A DNA stretch of 64,000 nucleotides from Lishizhenia sp965656535 (GTDB lineage Bacteria; Bacteroidota; Bacteroidia; Flavobacteriales_D; Crocinitomicaceae): positions 248,001-312,000 of the forward strand of contig CBFHKX010000001.1 of the NCBI GenBank assembly GCA_965656535.1, in the 5' to 3' direction. Shown piece by piece: positions 27,956 through 38,900 of this stretch. The position numbers and the translations under genes were made by a program. The notes beneath the pieces are model-generated. The model had not been told where the DNA came from and ran no database searches. It saw nothing but the letters and a program-made list of their open reading frames with translations. Position 1 is the first letter of the stretch, and each line of letters starts with the position of its first letter.

Positions 27956-28845
27956 AACTACCTCAACCCATCAAAAAAGGGGATACTATTGCACTAGTTT
28001 CTCCCGCAAAACATATTTCTGCAGATTACATCGCAGCTGCACAATCCTATTGGGAAAAGCAAGGCTATAAAGTGCTTGTAGGCGAGTATGCAAATGGTCA
28101 GCACAACTATTTTTCAGGAACAATAGAAGAACGCTGCACAGATTTTCAAGCTGCACTGAACAACGACGACGTAAAAGCCATTATCTGCACAAGAGGAGGT
28201 TATGGCTGCTTACACCTTGTGGATATCATTAATTGGGCGGGGATGTTAAATTCACCTAAATGGATAGTTGGGTTTAGTGATGTCACCGTTTTTCATCAAA
28301 AACTAAATAGACTTAACATTTGCTCCTTACATGCAACCATGCCTTTAAACTATGCACAAAATACACCTCAATCGTTTGAGCGGATGAACAGTCAGTTATC
28401 TGGAGAAAAAAATGCCTATGCTTGGCAGACAAACCAGTTTAAAATTGGCAAAACCGAAGGAACATTACTAGGTGGAAATCTATCTATACTGCACAGTCTT
28501 ATAGGTACTGACGACCAACCTGATTATAACGGAAGCATTTTATTTATTGAAGAAGTTGGAGAGTATCTATATGCAATAGACCGCATGTTCTACGCCTTAT
28601 CTAAATCAGGTATACTAGATAAAATAAGCGGACTACTTATTGGTGGTATGACAGATATTAAAGATACTGTACCTCCATTTGGATTGACTTTACAAGAAAT
28701 TATACTCAATCATTTTCCTTACAGAAACTTACCAATTGCTTTCGAATTCAGTGCCGGACATATCCATGATAACCATGCTCTCATTTTAGGTAAACACACT
28801 CGCTTTGAAGTAAACTCTGACGGAAGCTGTACATTAGAACAATAA
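27952..28845 (+). CDS. LD-carboxypeptidase (peptidase family S66), cytoplasmic copy
   Basis: 297 residues from the ATG that overlaps the preceding stop codon (ATGA); the upstream in-frame start would run deep into the previous gene. No signal peptide. S66 features: LVSPAKHI near the N-terminus, ICTRGGYGC, Ser109 in VGFSDVT, Glu200 in LFIEEVGEY and His270 in SAGHIHDN, matching the Ser-Glu-His triad of LdcA. The enzyme removes the terminal D-Ala of tetrapeptide muropeptides during wall recycling. Last gene of the hemW operon. A second, exported paralogue lies at 45419-46432. Confidence 0.9.
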   Translation: MKLPQPIKKGDTIALVSPAKHISADYIAAAQSYWEKQGYKVLVGEYANGQHNYFSGTIEERCTDFQAALNNDDVKAIICTRGGYGCLHLVDIINWAGMLNSPKWIVGFSDVTVFHQKLNRLNICSLHATMPLNYAQNTPQSFERMNSQLSGEKNAYAWQTNQFKIGKTEGTLLGGNLSILHSLIGTDDQPDYNGSILFIEEVGEYLYAIDRMFYALSKSGILDKISGLLIGGMTDIKDTVPPFGLTLQEIILNHFPYRNLPIAFEFSAGHIHDNHALILGKHTRFEVNSDGSCTLEQ

Positions 28846-28851
28846 AAAGCA

Positions 28852-31800
28852 CTATTCTCGAATAAGCGTTAAATGACCTTGTCCTGCATCAGAGTTACCA
28901 TAGATGTCCGTATATTCTACAACATAAAAATACACACCGTCGGTAGCATCTTTACCTTCGAAGGTTCCATCCCACCCAATTGTATAATCATTCGATTCAA
29001 ACATAATACTTCCCCATCTATTTAAGATAGTTAATTTATAATCTTTAATACTCATAATCATAGATGGTCCGTATACGTCATTTGCATTATCTCCGTTTGG
29101 AGTAAAAACATTCGGCATATTTACCACCACACACCCGGCAGATTCATCTGCTAATAGAACACTTACCGCTATTTCTTCTGTACAACCATTAAGGTCAGAA
29201 ACCGTTACGAAGTAATCTCCGATAATTAAATCTGTTACCACGTCCAATGTATCTAGCGTATCTGTACTCCATATATAAAAATAACCTGGTGTTCCACCTT
29301 CTGGATAAACAAACGCTACGCCTGAAGAATCTCCAAAACATATAGGATCTGCTTCGGCTTCTAAAGACAATGGTGCGTCGGGTTGTGATACAAATGCATT
29401 AATTGTTTCTATGCATCCGTTAGAATCAGTTACGACAACTGTATAATTGTCAGATTCAAGGGTATCTATATCTTGGCTAGCTTCAGTGTTATTCCATTGA
29501 TAACTATAACCAGGTGTACCTCCCGAAACAGTTAAATCTACGCTACCGTCATTTCCACCGAAACACAATACAGGCTCCGTATTTACACTTAATAGTAAAC
29601 CTGCAAGCGGTTGAGTTACTTCTGTGGTTAAATCTGCCGTACATCCATTACTATCTGTAACCACAACGGTGTAACTTCCTGCAGAAACATTCATTAAATC
29701 TTCAGTCACATCTGTATTATTCCATTGGAAAGTATAATTGGGCACGCCACCTGAAACAGACAAATCAACCTCTCCTGTGTTTTCACCGAAACACAAAACA
29801 GGAAACATTGTATCGCTTAAAACTAAATCAGTAGGTTCAAAAATAGTATCGGTAAACAACAATAAACAGCCATTATCATCTGTAATCGTTACTGTATATT
29901 CTCCCTCAGGCTGATTTGAAATATCCTGTGTAAAACTAATATTACTCCAACTATATGTGTAGTTTCCTGTTCCACCATCAACCTCTATGTCAATGGCACC
30001 AGAAGCATCTCCAAAACACAACACATCTGTAATTATCGTATCAATAATGTGTAGTAATGTATCTGGCTCATCAATGGTTAAAGAAATAAAACCTCCACAA
30101 CCGTTAATATCAGTAACATCTATAAAGTATAACCCGGCAGGAACATCTACTAAATCCTCTGTGATATCTCCATTACTCCAATCATAAGAATATCCAGGCG
30201 TACCGTTTGTTACGGTTAAATCCACTGTAGCTGTTGAATCTCCGTAACACAGAACATCTGTATGCACTTCAGAAAGCAAAATTGCATCTGGATCGGTAAT
30301 GGTAATCTGAAGCGTATCTGTACAATTATTTGCGTCAGTCACTACAACTTCATACAATCCAGCAAACAAATTATTAATATCCTGTGTAAATGCTCCATTA
30401 TTCCAAATATATGTATAACCTGGAGTTCCGTCTACAACAGTTAAATCTATAGACCCTTGCGTTCCATTCTGACATACAGGGTCTAGTGAAACATCAGACA
30501 ATTGTATTGGCGGAATTGTAGAAACAACTACACTCAGGGTTTGAGTACAACCATTATCATCTGTAACTAAAACCACATATGTGCCGTCTGAAAGGTTTAT
30601 TAAATCTTCTGTTATCGCACCATTATCCCAAGCAATAATATATGGAGCTACACCACCAGAAATAGTTAGATCAATGGTTCCCGTAGTATCACCTTCACAT
30701 AACAAAACACTTGGTACTGCGGTAAGTGTAATAGAATCTACAGGCTCTAATATTGTAAACGACTCAATATTTACACAGCCATTCAAATCGGTTACCGTAT
30801 CCGTATAAACACCGGCAGATAAATTCACTATGTCTTCCGTAATTTCATTATTAGACCAGCTATACGTGTAAGGTGCCGTACCTCCTGAAACAGATACATC
30901 AATTGAACCCGTGGTATCATTAAAGCATAGCACGTCTGTTGCGTTTGCTAAAATTGAAATTGAATCTGGTTGTACCAAAAGTACACTATCTAAAAGAATA
31001 CATCCATTTGCATCTGTTACAGTAATCAAATGTGTACTATCTGAAAGGTTAAAAACCGTATCTGTAGTTTGTAGAGAGGGCAACCAGTTGTACTGATAGG
31101 GGAAAACTCCTCCGGAAACCGTAATTTCGGCAGCACCGTCATTTGCCTCATAACAACTAATATCCTGACCATTATAATCAGAAATAATTGAAGCAACAGA
31201 AGTTAACGCTAACGGTTCTGTAATATCAAAAGTATCGCTTACTGTACAGCCATACTGGTCTGTAATAAGCACATCATAGGTACCAGCATTCAAATTATCG
31301 GCAATAGAATCTGAATCATTATTCGACCATGAATAAGTAAACGGTGCATTACCGACTCCTTGTAAATCAATAAATGCTTCTCCTAAGTTGAAACAACTGT
31401 CATTTTTAACTTCATTTACTATCAGCGTCGGATTATCCGAGACAAATACTGGAGCTGTTGTATCCGTTATACACTCAACTCCCTGATAAAATACATGCAA
31501 CACGTAGTCTCCTGCATCGGTTAATTGAACATTAGGAAGAGTAGGATTATTAATAGAGGAGGTAAATCCATTAGGACCTGACCATTCGTAGGTTAAGAAA
31601 TTTGAATTTGGGAAATCAAGCGAAAGAATTTCTCCTACACAGAGCGAATCTGTATGATTAATTACAGTGTCTGCACATTGACTCACATCTACTAGAACGA
31701 TTCCACTTTCTAAAGAGGGACAACCGTTTACATCTAATAAGTCGGAGGTTCCGCCATTACTGTTGGTAATCCCTGAAATTTGACCTGTTCCAAATAAATA

Positions 31801-33246
31801 TGCCCTATTCTCGAGCACAGAACCACATTGCCAGACAGGACAATCTGCTTCTAGTTGCACCTGAAAAGTTAGTACAACACTATCTGCACCTGTTGGAGAG
31901 TTTAACAGTGAACCACCATTAACGCCGTTAGCACCAGTTCCTATTCTTGCTCTTATTACATTATCTGCAGCGATAAATTCAGCTTGGTCTGTATCAACTA
32001 TATCAGTTTTCAAGCCTGGATTTGGTCCAAACGTAACATTCAACGTATTCGGAATATAACTAAGTCTTTCGTCGAGTGTGTCAGTTAATACCGTATTTAA
32101 AGATACATCAGACCCTATATTTTTAGAGACCACTGTATATTCCAAAATATCTCCAGGTACGACGGTACCACCATTTAAGTCGGTATAGCTAACAGAAGCC
32201 CTCAAGTCTGGTTCATAAATATCGACTACAGAGGTGATTACACTAGCAAGAACTGATTCTGAAGCACTAGCTATTCTAATATTTGCGCTTGTAGCTGAAT
32301 TGCCTAAATAGTTAAAACTAGAGTTGTCAGGAACATATATACTTGCGTCATGACCAAGATTGTTATTATAATTTGGTAATCGATTAGGTGTTAAAACTCC
32401 ATCATTAGATATTGTGCTGTTAAATGAATTACTGATTGGGTGTAAAGCATCACTAATATTTACAAAAGTTCCGGTACCATCAAAAGACAATTGATCTCCT
32501 GTATCACCTCTGTCGCCATCATGGGCTACAACACCCAGCTCAAACTCTACTGGACCAGCAGGAGGTGTTAGAAAACCAGATATAGGTGTTGTTGTGCTCG
32601 CACCAATACTAATATTAGAAAGCCCGTTAAAAACGGTAATATTTCGCATCGACTCATAAATATTTTTATACACCACTACTAATGTCCATCCACCAAAAGT
32701 ATTGGAACCATTAAACGTTACTACGTCGGCAACAGTATAGGTAGAGTTAATTTGATTCGCTTGCGCAATTGCCGTAACATCCTTAAAACAATAATACGAA
32801 TTTTTATTTACGGTATTATCTATTGTGTTATCCGCAGTTAACGTTTGGTACGCTCCACCGTCTACTTTTAATTTAACTTGACTTCTTTGTTCGTAATTAG
32901 GAGTAGATGCTGGGTTTGATTGACTTACCAAACCTGTCCAATACAAACCTGCCCACGTAATTTCACTGCACGCAGCAAGAGCCAGTTGATCGCTAGAAGA
33001 CATAAATGTCGTCGGATCCAAATCAATATCTGTATATGTTGCAGAAAATGCGTTGTTATTTCCGGAACCACCCGGAGGAAGCTCATTATTTGCAGAACAT
33101 CCGTTACAATCTACAGAAACATTCGCTAGCATAACTAGACCTCCTTTTTGGTTGGTTTGATGTCTAATAGAAAAAGGAACAACCGTTTGAGAGCATGCAG
33201 TTGATACAACAAAAGCGATAACAAGAATTGAAAACAGAAATTTCAT
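28852..33246 (-). CDS. Giant T9SS type B adhesin with ten SprB-like repeats
   Basis: 1464 residues from ATG 33246; the longer reading begins with GTG. Signal peptide (about 1-20), a Cys-containing N-terminal domain, a DUF11-like segment (about 349-518, DILEYTVVSKNIGSDV and TLDERLSYIPNTL), a PKD/Ig-like segment (about 535-600), then ten consecutive SprB-type repeats of about 75 residues (about 605-1370), each with C-x-G-D, ISGGxxPYxYxWSN, AGxYxVxVTDxNGC and a closing ExP. Residues about 1372-1464 form the gliding-motility-associated type B sorting domain (MPNVFTPNGDNANDVYG). This architecture fits a surface filament like SprB of Flavobacterium johnsoniae. Last gene of the adhesin operon, convergent with the LD-carboxypeptidase gene. 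Confidence 0.9.
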   Translation of the reverse strand: MKFLFSILVIAFVVSTACSQTVVPFSIRHQTNQKGGLVMLANVSVDCNGCSANNELPPGGSGNNNAFSATYTDIDLDPTTFMSSSDQLALAACSEITWAGLYWTGLVSQSNPASTPNYEQRSQVKLKVDGGAYQTLTADNTIDNTVNKNSYYCFKDVTAIAQANQINSTYTVADVVTFNGSNTFGGWTLVVVYKNIYESMRNITVFNGLSNISIGASTTTPISGFLTPPAGPVEFELGVVAHDGDRGDTGDQLSFDGTGTFVNISDALHPISNSFNSTISNDGVLTPNRLPNYNNNLGHDASIYVPDNSSFNYLGNSATSANIRIASASESVLASVITSVVDIYEPDLRASVSYTDLNGGTVVPGDILEYTVVSKNIGSDVSLNTVLTDTLDERLSYIPNTLNVTFGPNPGLKTDIVDTDQAEFIAADNVIRARIGTGANGVNGGSLLNSPTGADSVVLTFQVQLEADCPVWQCGSVLENRAYLFGTGQISGITNSNGGTSDLLDVNGCPSLESGIVLVDVSQCADTVINHTDSLCVGEILSLDFPNSNFLTYEWSGPNGFTSSINNPTLPNVQLTDAGDYVLHVFYQGVECITDTTAPVFVSDNPTLIVNEVKNDSCFNLGEAFIDLQGVGNAPFTYSWSNNDSDSIADNLNAGTYDVLITDQYGCTVSDTFDITEPLALTSVASIISDYNGQDISCYEANDGAAEITVSGGVFPYQYNWLPSLQTTDTVFNLSDSTHLITVTDANGCILLDSVLLVQPDSISILANATDVLCFNDTTGSIDVSVSGGTAPYTYSWSNNEITEDIVNLSAGVYTDTVTDLNGCVNIESFTILEPVDSITLTAVPSVLLCEGDTTGTIDLTISGGVAPYIIAWDNGAITEDLINLSDGTYVVLVTDDNGCTQTLSVVVSTIPPIQLSDVSLDPVCQNGTQGSIDLTVVDGTPGYTYIWNNGAFTQDINNLFAGLYEVVVTDANNCTDTLQITITDPDAILLSEVHTDVLCYGDSTATVDLTVTNGTPGYSYDWSNGDITEDLVDVPAGLYFIDVTDINGCGGFISLTIDEPDTLLHIIDTIITDVLCFGDASGAIDIEVDGGTGNYTYSWSNISFTQDISNQPEGEYTVTITDDNGCLLLFTDTIFEPTDLVLSDTMFPVLCFGENTGEVDLSVSGGVPNYTFQWNNTDVTEDLMNVSAGSYTVVVTDSNGCTADLTTEVTQPLAGLLLSVNTEPVLCFGGNDGSVDLTVSGGTPGYSYQWNNTEASQDIDTLESDNYTVVVTDSNGCIETINAFVSQPDAPLSLEAEADPICFGDSSGVAFVYPEGGTPGYFYIWSTDTLDTLDVVTDLIIGDYFVTVSDLNGCTEEIAVSVLLADESAGCVVVNMPNVFTPNGDNANDVYGPSMIMSIKDYKLTILNRWGSIMFESNDYTIGWDGTFEGKDATDGVYFYVVEYTDIYGNSDAGQGHLTLIRE

Positions 33247-33317
33247 AATATACACTATAGACTGAATATAAAGATTACATTCAAAAGACGCATAATAATG
33301 AAAATAGTTGCTCTACA

Positions 33318-35009
33318 CTAAAGCACAGACAAAACAACTCTCCTATTCTTTTTCCTGCCTTCCCTTGTAGAATTTGAAGTCATAGGATCACCTTCGCCAT
33401 GACCAAAAATAGAAATATCATCTGGATTATATCCATTACTAATCAATAACTTCTTGATAGTCTTGGCTCTTTTCAATGAAAGAATTTGATTGTATACCTT
33501 TGGACCTGTAGAATCCGTATGTCCGTCTATCCTAATTTTACCTCGAAATCCAGACATAGAAATGATAAAACGATCAAAACTCTCTTTTTCTAGTGTATTT
33601 AAAGTGTTTTTATCAAAGTCAAAATTTAAAATCAGTGGATATTGAATCGCTAACAAGCGAGAAAGCGTATCCTCTGAAATATTGTAATGATCTACAATGT
33701 CATTAAAAGTACCTGATAAAGTACTATCATTGTCGTTTAAAAACGGTCGTACATATTGATTAACCGCGTTCACTTCAGATTGCGTAATGCTATCTTTAAA
33801 GTTGTCGATGGCAGCTAATGCAAGCGCGCGATCTGATATATCGGCAGGTAGTTGTGAACTACCCATCGCTTGCAGATCGATTACTTCTGTTTCTATTAAG
33901 TTCTTATACAAATCGACTTTCTCTTCGAACGATAATAAAGACATCGTATCAATAGAATTCATCAACTTATTCTTATTGTCAAACCTCTGTTGATTAATCT
34001 TCTCGATTAAGGCAGCTTGCGTTTTGATCTTCTCAATAGCTGATATTAAAATTATAGACTCACTTGAAGAAATTTCATTACTCGAAAGTAAACCATTGAG
34101 ATCGTCCAACAATTTCTCCAGCTCGCTATCTACCACGAGATTATCAGAAACTTTGGCAATATAAAACTGGAAAATATCATCATCCCTCCCTAAAACCCGG
34201 TTTGAAGAAAAATAACCTCTTGCGTCTTCATCAAAAGCTATTGAAAGATCATCATAAGCTGAATTAAAAGGAGAATCAAGGTTTGAAACAACATTATCAT
34301 CCATATTTAAAGAGTATAAATCCAAACCACCATGTCCACCTATTCGATTAGACGTAAAGTATAACTGAGAGTCGTATACAAAAGGAAATAACTCATTAGA
34401 ATCACTATTCACTTTACTTATCGGGATAATTTCACCAAAGGTATCTTCGGAGAGTTTAACTTTATAAAGGTCAAAATTACCATCTGTTCCATCTTTATCA
34501 CTTGAAAAATATAATTCAGAATTTTCATTATCAAAGTATGGATGTAAGCAACTATAACGGTCAGAGTTAAAAGGTACCGGTACAGGGTCTGTATACGACC
34601 TATCAATAAGCCTTCTTGAATAATAAATACCCATTTTTCCATTCTGTAGACCCTCACTTGTATTCGAAAAGAAGACTAAAGAATCATAAAACGATTCTGA
34701 GAGTGGTCCGTCGTACCAATCCGAATTGATTGTAACCGCTTCACTAAGACTATTCTTTAATAATCTTGGTTCAATTCTTTGACAGTTATTAACTTCATAC
34801 ACGTCCGTAAACCACTGTCCTGTTGACCTATCTTTTCTCAATCTTGAAACACTATCACCAACATTAGAAACAAAATAAATTCTACCATCAACAACCCTAA
34901 CTCCAAAGTCATCGCCCACAGAGTTATAACAAACTTGATCGATGAGTACCCTCTGACTATACATACAAGTAGAAAGTATTGAGACGAGTATTATTAAAAT
35001 AACCTTCAT
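33318..35009 (-). CDS. OmpA-family protein with PD40 propeller
   Basis: 563 residues. Signal peptide (about 1-18), then WD40-like PD40 strands (IYFVSN, LYFSSDKDGTDGNFDLY, LYFTSNRIGGHGGLDLY, GYFSSNR) over about 20-290, a helical linker (about 295-440), and a C-terminal OmpA peptidoglycan-binding domain (about 451-563: IRIDGHTDSTG, LSLKRAKTIKKLL, GHGEGDP, RKKNRRV). Such proteins accompany PorP/SprF-type genes and are thought to link surface adhesins to the wall. No lipobox. Positioned 8 bp after the PorP/SprF gene and 72 bp before the SprB-repeat adhesin start, so probably in the same transcript. Confidence 0.9.
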   Translation of the reverse strand: MKVILIILVSILSTCMYSQRVLIDQVCYNSVGDDFGVRVVDGRIYFVSNVGDSVSRLRKDRSTGQWFTDVYEVNNCQRIEPRLLKNSLSEAVTINSDWYDGPLSESFYDSLVFFSNTSEGLQNGKMGIYYSRRLIDRSYTDPVPVPFNSDRYSCLHPYFDNENSELYFSSDKDGTDGNFDLYKVKLSEDTFGEIIPISKVNSDSNELFPFVYDSQLYFTSNRIGGHGGLDLYSLNMDDNVVSNLDSPFNSAYDDLSIAFDEDARGYFSSNRVLGRDDDIFQFYIAKVSDNLVVDSELEKLLDDLNGLLSSNEISSSESIILISAIEKIKTQAALIEKINQQRFDNKNKLMNSIDTMSLLSFEEKVDLYKNLIETEVIDLQAMGSSQLPADISDRALALAAIDNFKDSITQSEVNAVNQYVRPFLNDNDSTLSGTFNDIVDHYNISEDTLSRLLAIQYPLILNFDFDKNTLNTLEKESFDRFIISMSGFRGKIRIDGHTDSTGPKVYNQILSLKRAKTIKKLLISNGYNPDDISIFGHGEGDPMTSNSTREGRKKNRRVVLSVL

Positions 35010-35017
35010 AAAATGTA

Positions 35018-35941
35018 TTAATTAAAAAATCTAGGATTTTGAAAACCAAAAGATTTTTTCTCTTTACCAAACTTAAATCTTAATGATACCTCGTGAGATT
35101 GAGAAGCCGCAGTATTTAAACGAGATGTAGGATATGTGTAAGAGTATCCTGCATAAAAGAGGTTGCTAACTTCAACGCCTAACAATACTCCAAGTCCACT
35201 CATCAACTGATAAGTTAAGCCTAAATCAATCGTTTTATCATATGTAAAAGTTGCAGCCATATCTAAATATGTAGGCATACTCTTTACAAATCTATATGTC
35301 AAGTTTGGTCTAAATTGCCATTCCCTGTTTAGATCCATAGAAGTACCAGTGTAAGCAACAAATGACGGAGTTGGTATAAAGTTTTGCATATTGGAGTATG
35401 CAAACTCCACTTCTCCTGCAGTAGGCTGTGAAATTCCAAAATATACCTTCTCACTGTAAATAAGGCCTCCGAACCCAACACGTAACTGACTACCTGAATT
35501 AAGTACTGTTTGTAAATGAGGGTCATTCAAAACAGTAGTCGTAAGAGATGGTAAATCAACCACAGTATTAGAAATAAAAGTTGAAATACCCAAAGACACA
35601 CGCCATTTCTTGTTAATCTTTAGGTGATATGCACTTGACAAAGCCACACGATTGGTTTTAACCGGACCAAGCTCATCGTTTAATACTAAAACTCCAAGTC
35701 CTAATTTGTCAGTCACGTTCAAGTTTAGCATTGCATTAAAAGTCTTTGGAGATCCTTCTATTCCCAGCCATGATTTTTGGCCATTTACAGAAATACTACT
35801 CCGATTTTCAGCACCAACTTGTGCAGGATTTAAGACCATCGCATTAAATTGGTTTTGCCTAAAAGATGGGTCTAATTGACCCAACAAACTGTTACCGATA
35901 ATCACCGATAGAATAGTAACAAATATTAAATTTTTTCTCAT
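35018..35941 (-). CDS. PorP/SprF-family T9SS outer-membrane protein
   Basis: 307 residues. Signal peptide (about 1-21, ending LLGQ), then LDPSFRQNQFNAMVLNPAQVG, the family opening, and strands of a barrel (SAYHLKINKKWRVSLGIS, PNLTYRFVKSMPTYLDMAATF, FYAGYSYTYPTSRLN), ending HEVSLRFKFGKEKKSFGFQNPRFFN. In Flavobacterium SprF is needed for export of its neighbour SprB, so this protein probably serves the adhesin encoded 11 bp upstream or the SprB-repeat protein downstream. The pairing with type B cargo is established for the family; which of the two adhesins it serves is open. Confidence 0.92.
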   Translation of the reverse strand: MRKNLIFVTILSVIIGNSLLGQLDPSFRQNQFNAMVLNPAQVGAENRSSISVNGQKSWLGIEGSPKTFNAMLNLNVTDKLGLGVLVLNDELGPVKTNRVALSSAYHLKINKKWRVSLGISTFISNTVVDLPSLTTTVLNDPHLQTVLNSGSQLRVGFGGLIYSEKVYFGISQPTAGEVEFAYSNMQNFIPTPSFVAYTGTSMDLNREWQFRPNLTYRFVKSMPTYLDMAATFTYDKTIDLGLTYQLMSGLGVLLGVEVSNLFYAGYSYTYPTSRLNTAASQSHEVSLRFKFGKEKKSFGFQNPRFFN

Positions 35942-35952
35942 TGTATTAGTAT

Positions 35953-38900
35953 TTAATAAACTCTATTAATATAAACATATCCGCTCATTGAGTCTTTGCC
36001 TGGAATCTCAAGAATATAAAAGTAAGTACCGTCTGGCATTAACTTATCATTTACGGAAGATCGACCATCCCATGTATTATCATAATCATCGCTTTCAAAA
36101 ACCAGATTACCATAACGATTAAAGATTGTTAGCTCAGCTCCTTCAACACCGTCAATAGCTGTAATCACAAACAAGTCATTAATACCATCTCCGTCAGGAG
36201 TAAATCCATTTGGCACAACTATGTAATCAATAACCTCATCATCACATGCATCATCTATTCCATCAAAGTCTGTGTCTATACCACTTAAATTGACCGTTAC
36301 TAAAACCATTTCAGTGCTAATGTTCCCATAATCATCTGTTGCAGTAATAATTACTTCATTTTCACCTAAATCCTCACAACCAAAAGATTCTTGAGAAAGA
36401 TCAAATGATATACCACTACAATTATCGAAACTCGCAACGTCAACCATAGTATAATTGATAACTGTATCACTTCCTATTGGCAACGTTACGGTAATATCTG
36501 TAAGTTGTAATACTGGCGCTGCGTTATCTTCTACTGTGATTACTTGTGTTGCAGTAGATGTATTTGAATTACCATCCTCAACCGTCCANNNNNNNNNNNN
36601 NNNNNNNNNNNNNNNNNNNNNNNNNNNNNNNNNNNNNNNNNNNNNNNNNNNNNNNNNNNNNNNNNNNNNNNNNNNNNNNNNNNNNNNNTTTCCTGCATTA
36701 TCCGTTACTGTCCAAGTTACTAATGTTGTTCCTAATGCATATGTGCCTGGAGCGTCATTCGTTACACTTAAAGGACTACAATTATCGGCAGTAACTGGCG
36801 TTCCTAAAGACACATTTACTGCGTAACAACCGTTATTCGTTGAAACCACGACATCACTAGGTGATGATATCGATGGATTCTCCGTATCTACCACCGTCAC
36901 TATCGCAACTCCTTGAGATGTATTCCCATTTTCATCCGTTGCACTAAGAACTACGGTATTATCACCCAAATCTGTACAGTCAAAAGTATCATTGTTCAAA
37001 GTCAATGTAAACGAACAGTCATCTGACGTTCCATTATCAATCTGATCCGGAGTTATTACTACTTCACCATTACTATTTAAAACAACCGTGATATCTTGCA
37101 CCTGAACTGAAGGAGCCAAAGCATCGATTTCAACTGATATAACAGACGTATCACCTAAACAACCATCTTCGTCTACCACCTCTACGGCATATTGATTATT
37201 ATTTACCAACACCTCTGTATCATCAATTGAAATTAAAGAGTCTTGTATTTCGTACCAATTTAAAGTTAAACTATTATCCGTAGTGGTAAATAAGTCGGCT
37301 ACAGTATTGCTAGAAGGACAAAAAACCTGATTTGGATCAACAATTGCAGCATCAGGCAAATTTAAAACAGTAACCTCAATTGTAGCTGGTTGAGCACATG
37401 GGATATTAGGCAACACTGAATAAACTGAAGTTTCAGCTGGAGCTGCAACTAAAGTGGTAGCATTATAAGGAACAGAACCTAAAGAAATAGGAGAACCCGC
37501 TGGAGGACCACTTGGTGTTAAAGACCAAGAATAAGAACTGCCAGTTCCAACATCTGGATTAGATGCATAAAGCAAAACAGAATCACCCAAACAAACCTCT
37601 AGATCATTACACGCTGGTTCTTCAGCCCCAAAAGCCATATTACAATACGTTTCATCATCAAGATAATTAAACGTAAGAGATAAATGCTCCCCTGGAAAAC
37701 TTACAATAGTAGACCCTTCAGTTCCTGTCATTGATGTTGTAGACGTATAATTCATATCCTGACCTTGCCATAACACTTGATATGGTTCAGAAGTTGTAAT
37801 ATCAACAGGAGTTGAAGGATTACCGACACTTGTAAAAGCAACTTGCGGATTAACTACAGGTTCACTAAACGTAATTGTAAATGTTCCCGCTAATTCATTT
37901 GCAATTGAAAAACCATTAGGAACATTGTAAGTAGATGGAATTGCTGAATGGTTATACATATTTCCTGTACTTATAAGCCCTGGATTAGATTGACTTACGG
38001 TAACATCGACGTTCCCAAATAATAAACCTTCTGCAACAGTAGGATTAATATTATCCCACTGTACCCACTGCAGACCATTAGCCTCACATACAGAGTTAGT
38101 AATTACCGTTGGTTGCGGAATAGCATTTACAAGAACATTGAGCGTAACAGTTTCTGCAACGGCAGACGCCGACTCAATTACAATATCACCACCACTAGCA
38201 CCTACAGGCAGAAGACCTGTTGGTCGGGCATAAATAACTGATGGTAATGAAGTTGGAGATAAGTTAAGGACACTAGTATAAGCACTATTAGCTGTTAAAC
38301 TAATTTGAAAACCTACAGGAGCAGTAACGATTACATCTCCGATCAAATTAGTAGCAGTCAATTCAAAACTTTCTTCTTCTCCTTCCAAACCAAAGCAAGA
38401 ACTTTGTAAATTAATCGTAGAAACACTTGTAGTTATGTCCGGTTGAATTACACTCACCGTCTTTGTATCTGAAAGCGAAAAACAAGGCTCATTATCTAGA
38501 CCACCGAACTCAACAACATACCCTGCAACATTGCCATTGCCAACATTGTAGTCATTCCATTCACCGTTCGTTAAGAAATGGGCGTAATCTTCGGTACCTG
38601 CATCATTAGGTTCATTAGCAGCCCAGTTATTATATAAACCTGCTACTGGCGAGCCAGTAGAAGTACCTTGCCAAAATAACGTTCCAGCTTCTGGTCCTGT
38701 TAACCATCTCCAATCCCCTTCAACAGAAGGGTCTCCGGCACCAATCCAACCTTCACCAGAAAGAAGATCTGAACAAAATTGGTTTTCTTCATTTGACGTT
38801 ATAGTAACTAAGTACCCTTGTAAACCATAAAATGTAAGGTTCTCTGCTGCCGTCTTAGCCGCAGTCCAAGTAACAGAAGGCGAACTAATAAACTTATAAT

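Noticed and set aside
29200..31400. Regularly spaced repeats considered as a CRISPR array
   Set aside because: Period is about 225 bp, repeats are degenerate at the DNA level and translate into SprB-type modules; no cas genes are nearby.
36455..36826. Plus-strand reading frames crossing the N gap
   Set aside because: They depend on unknown bases and are antisense to the HYR modules.
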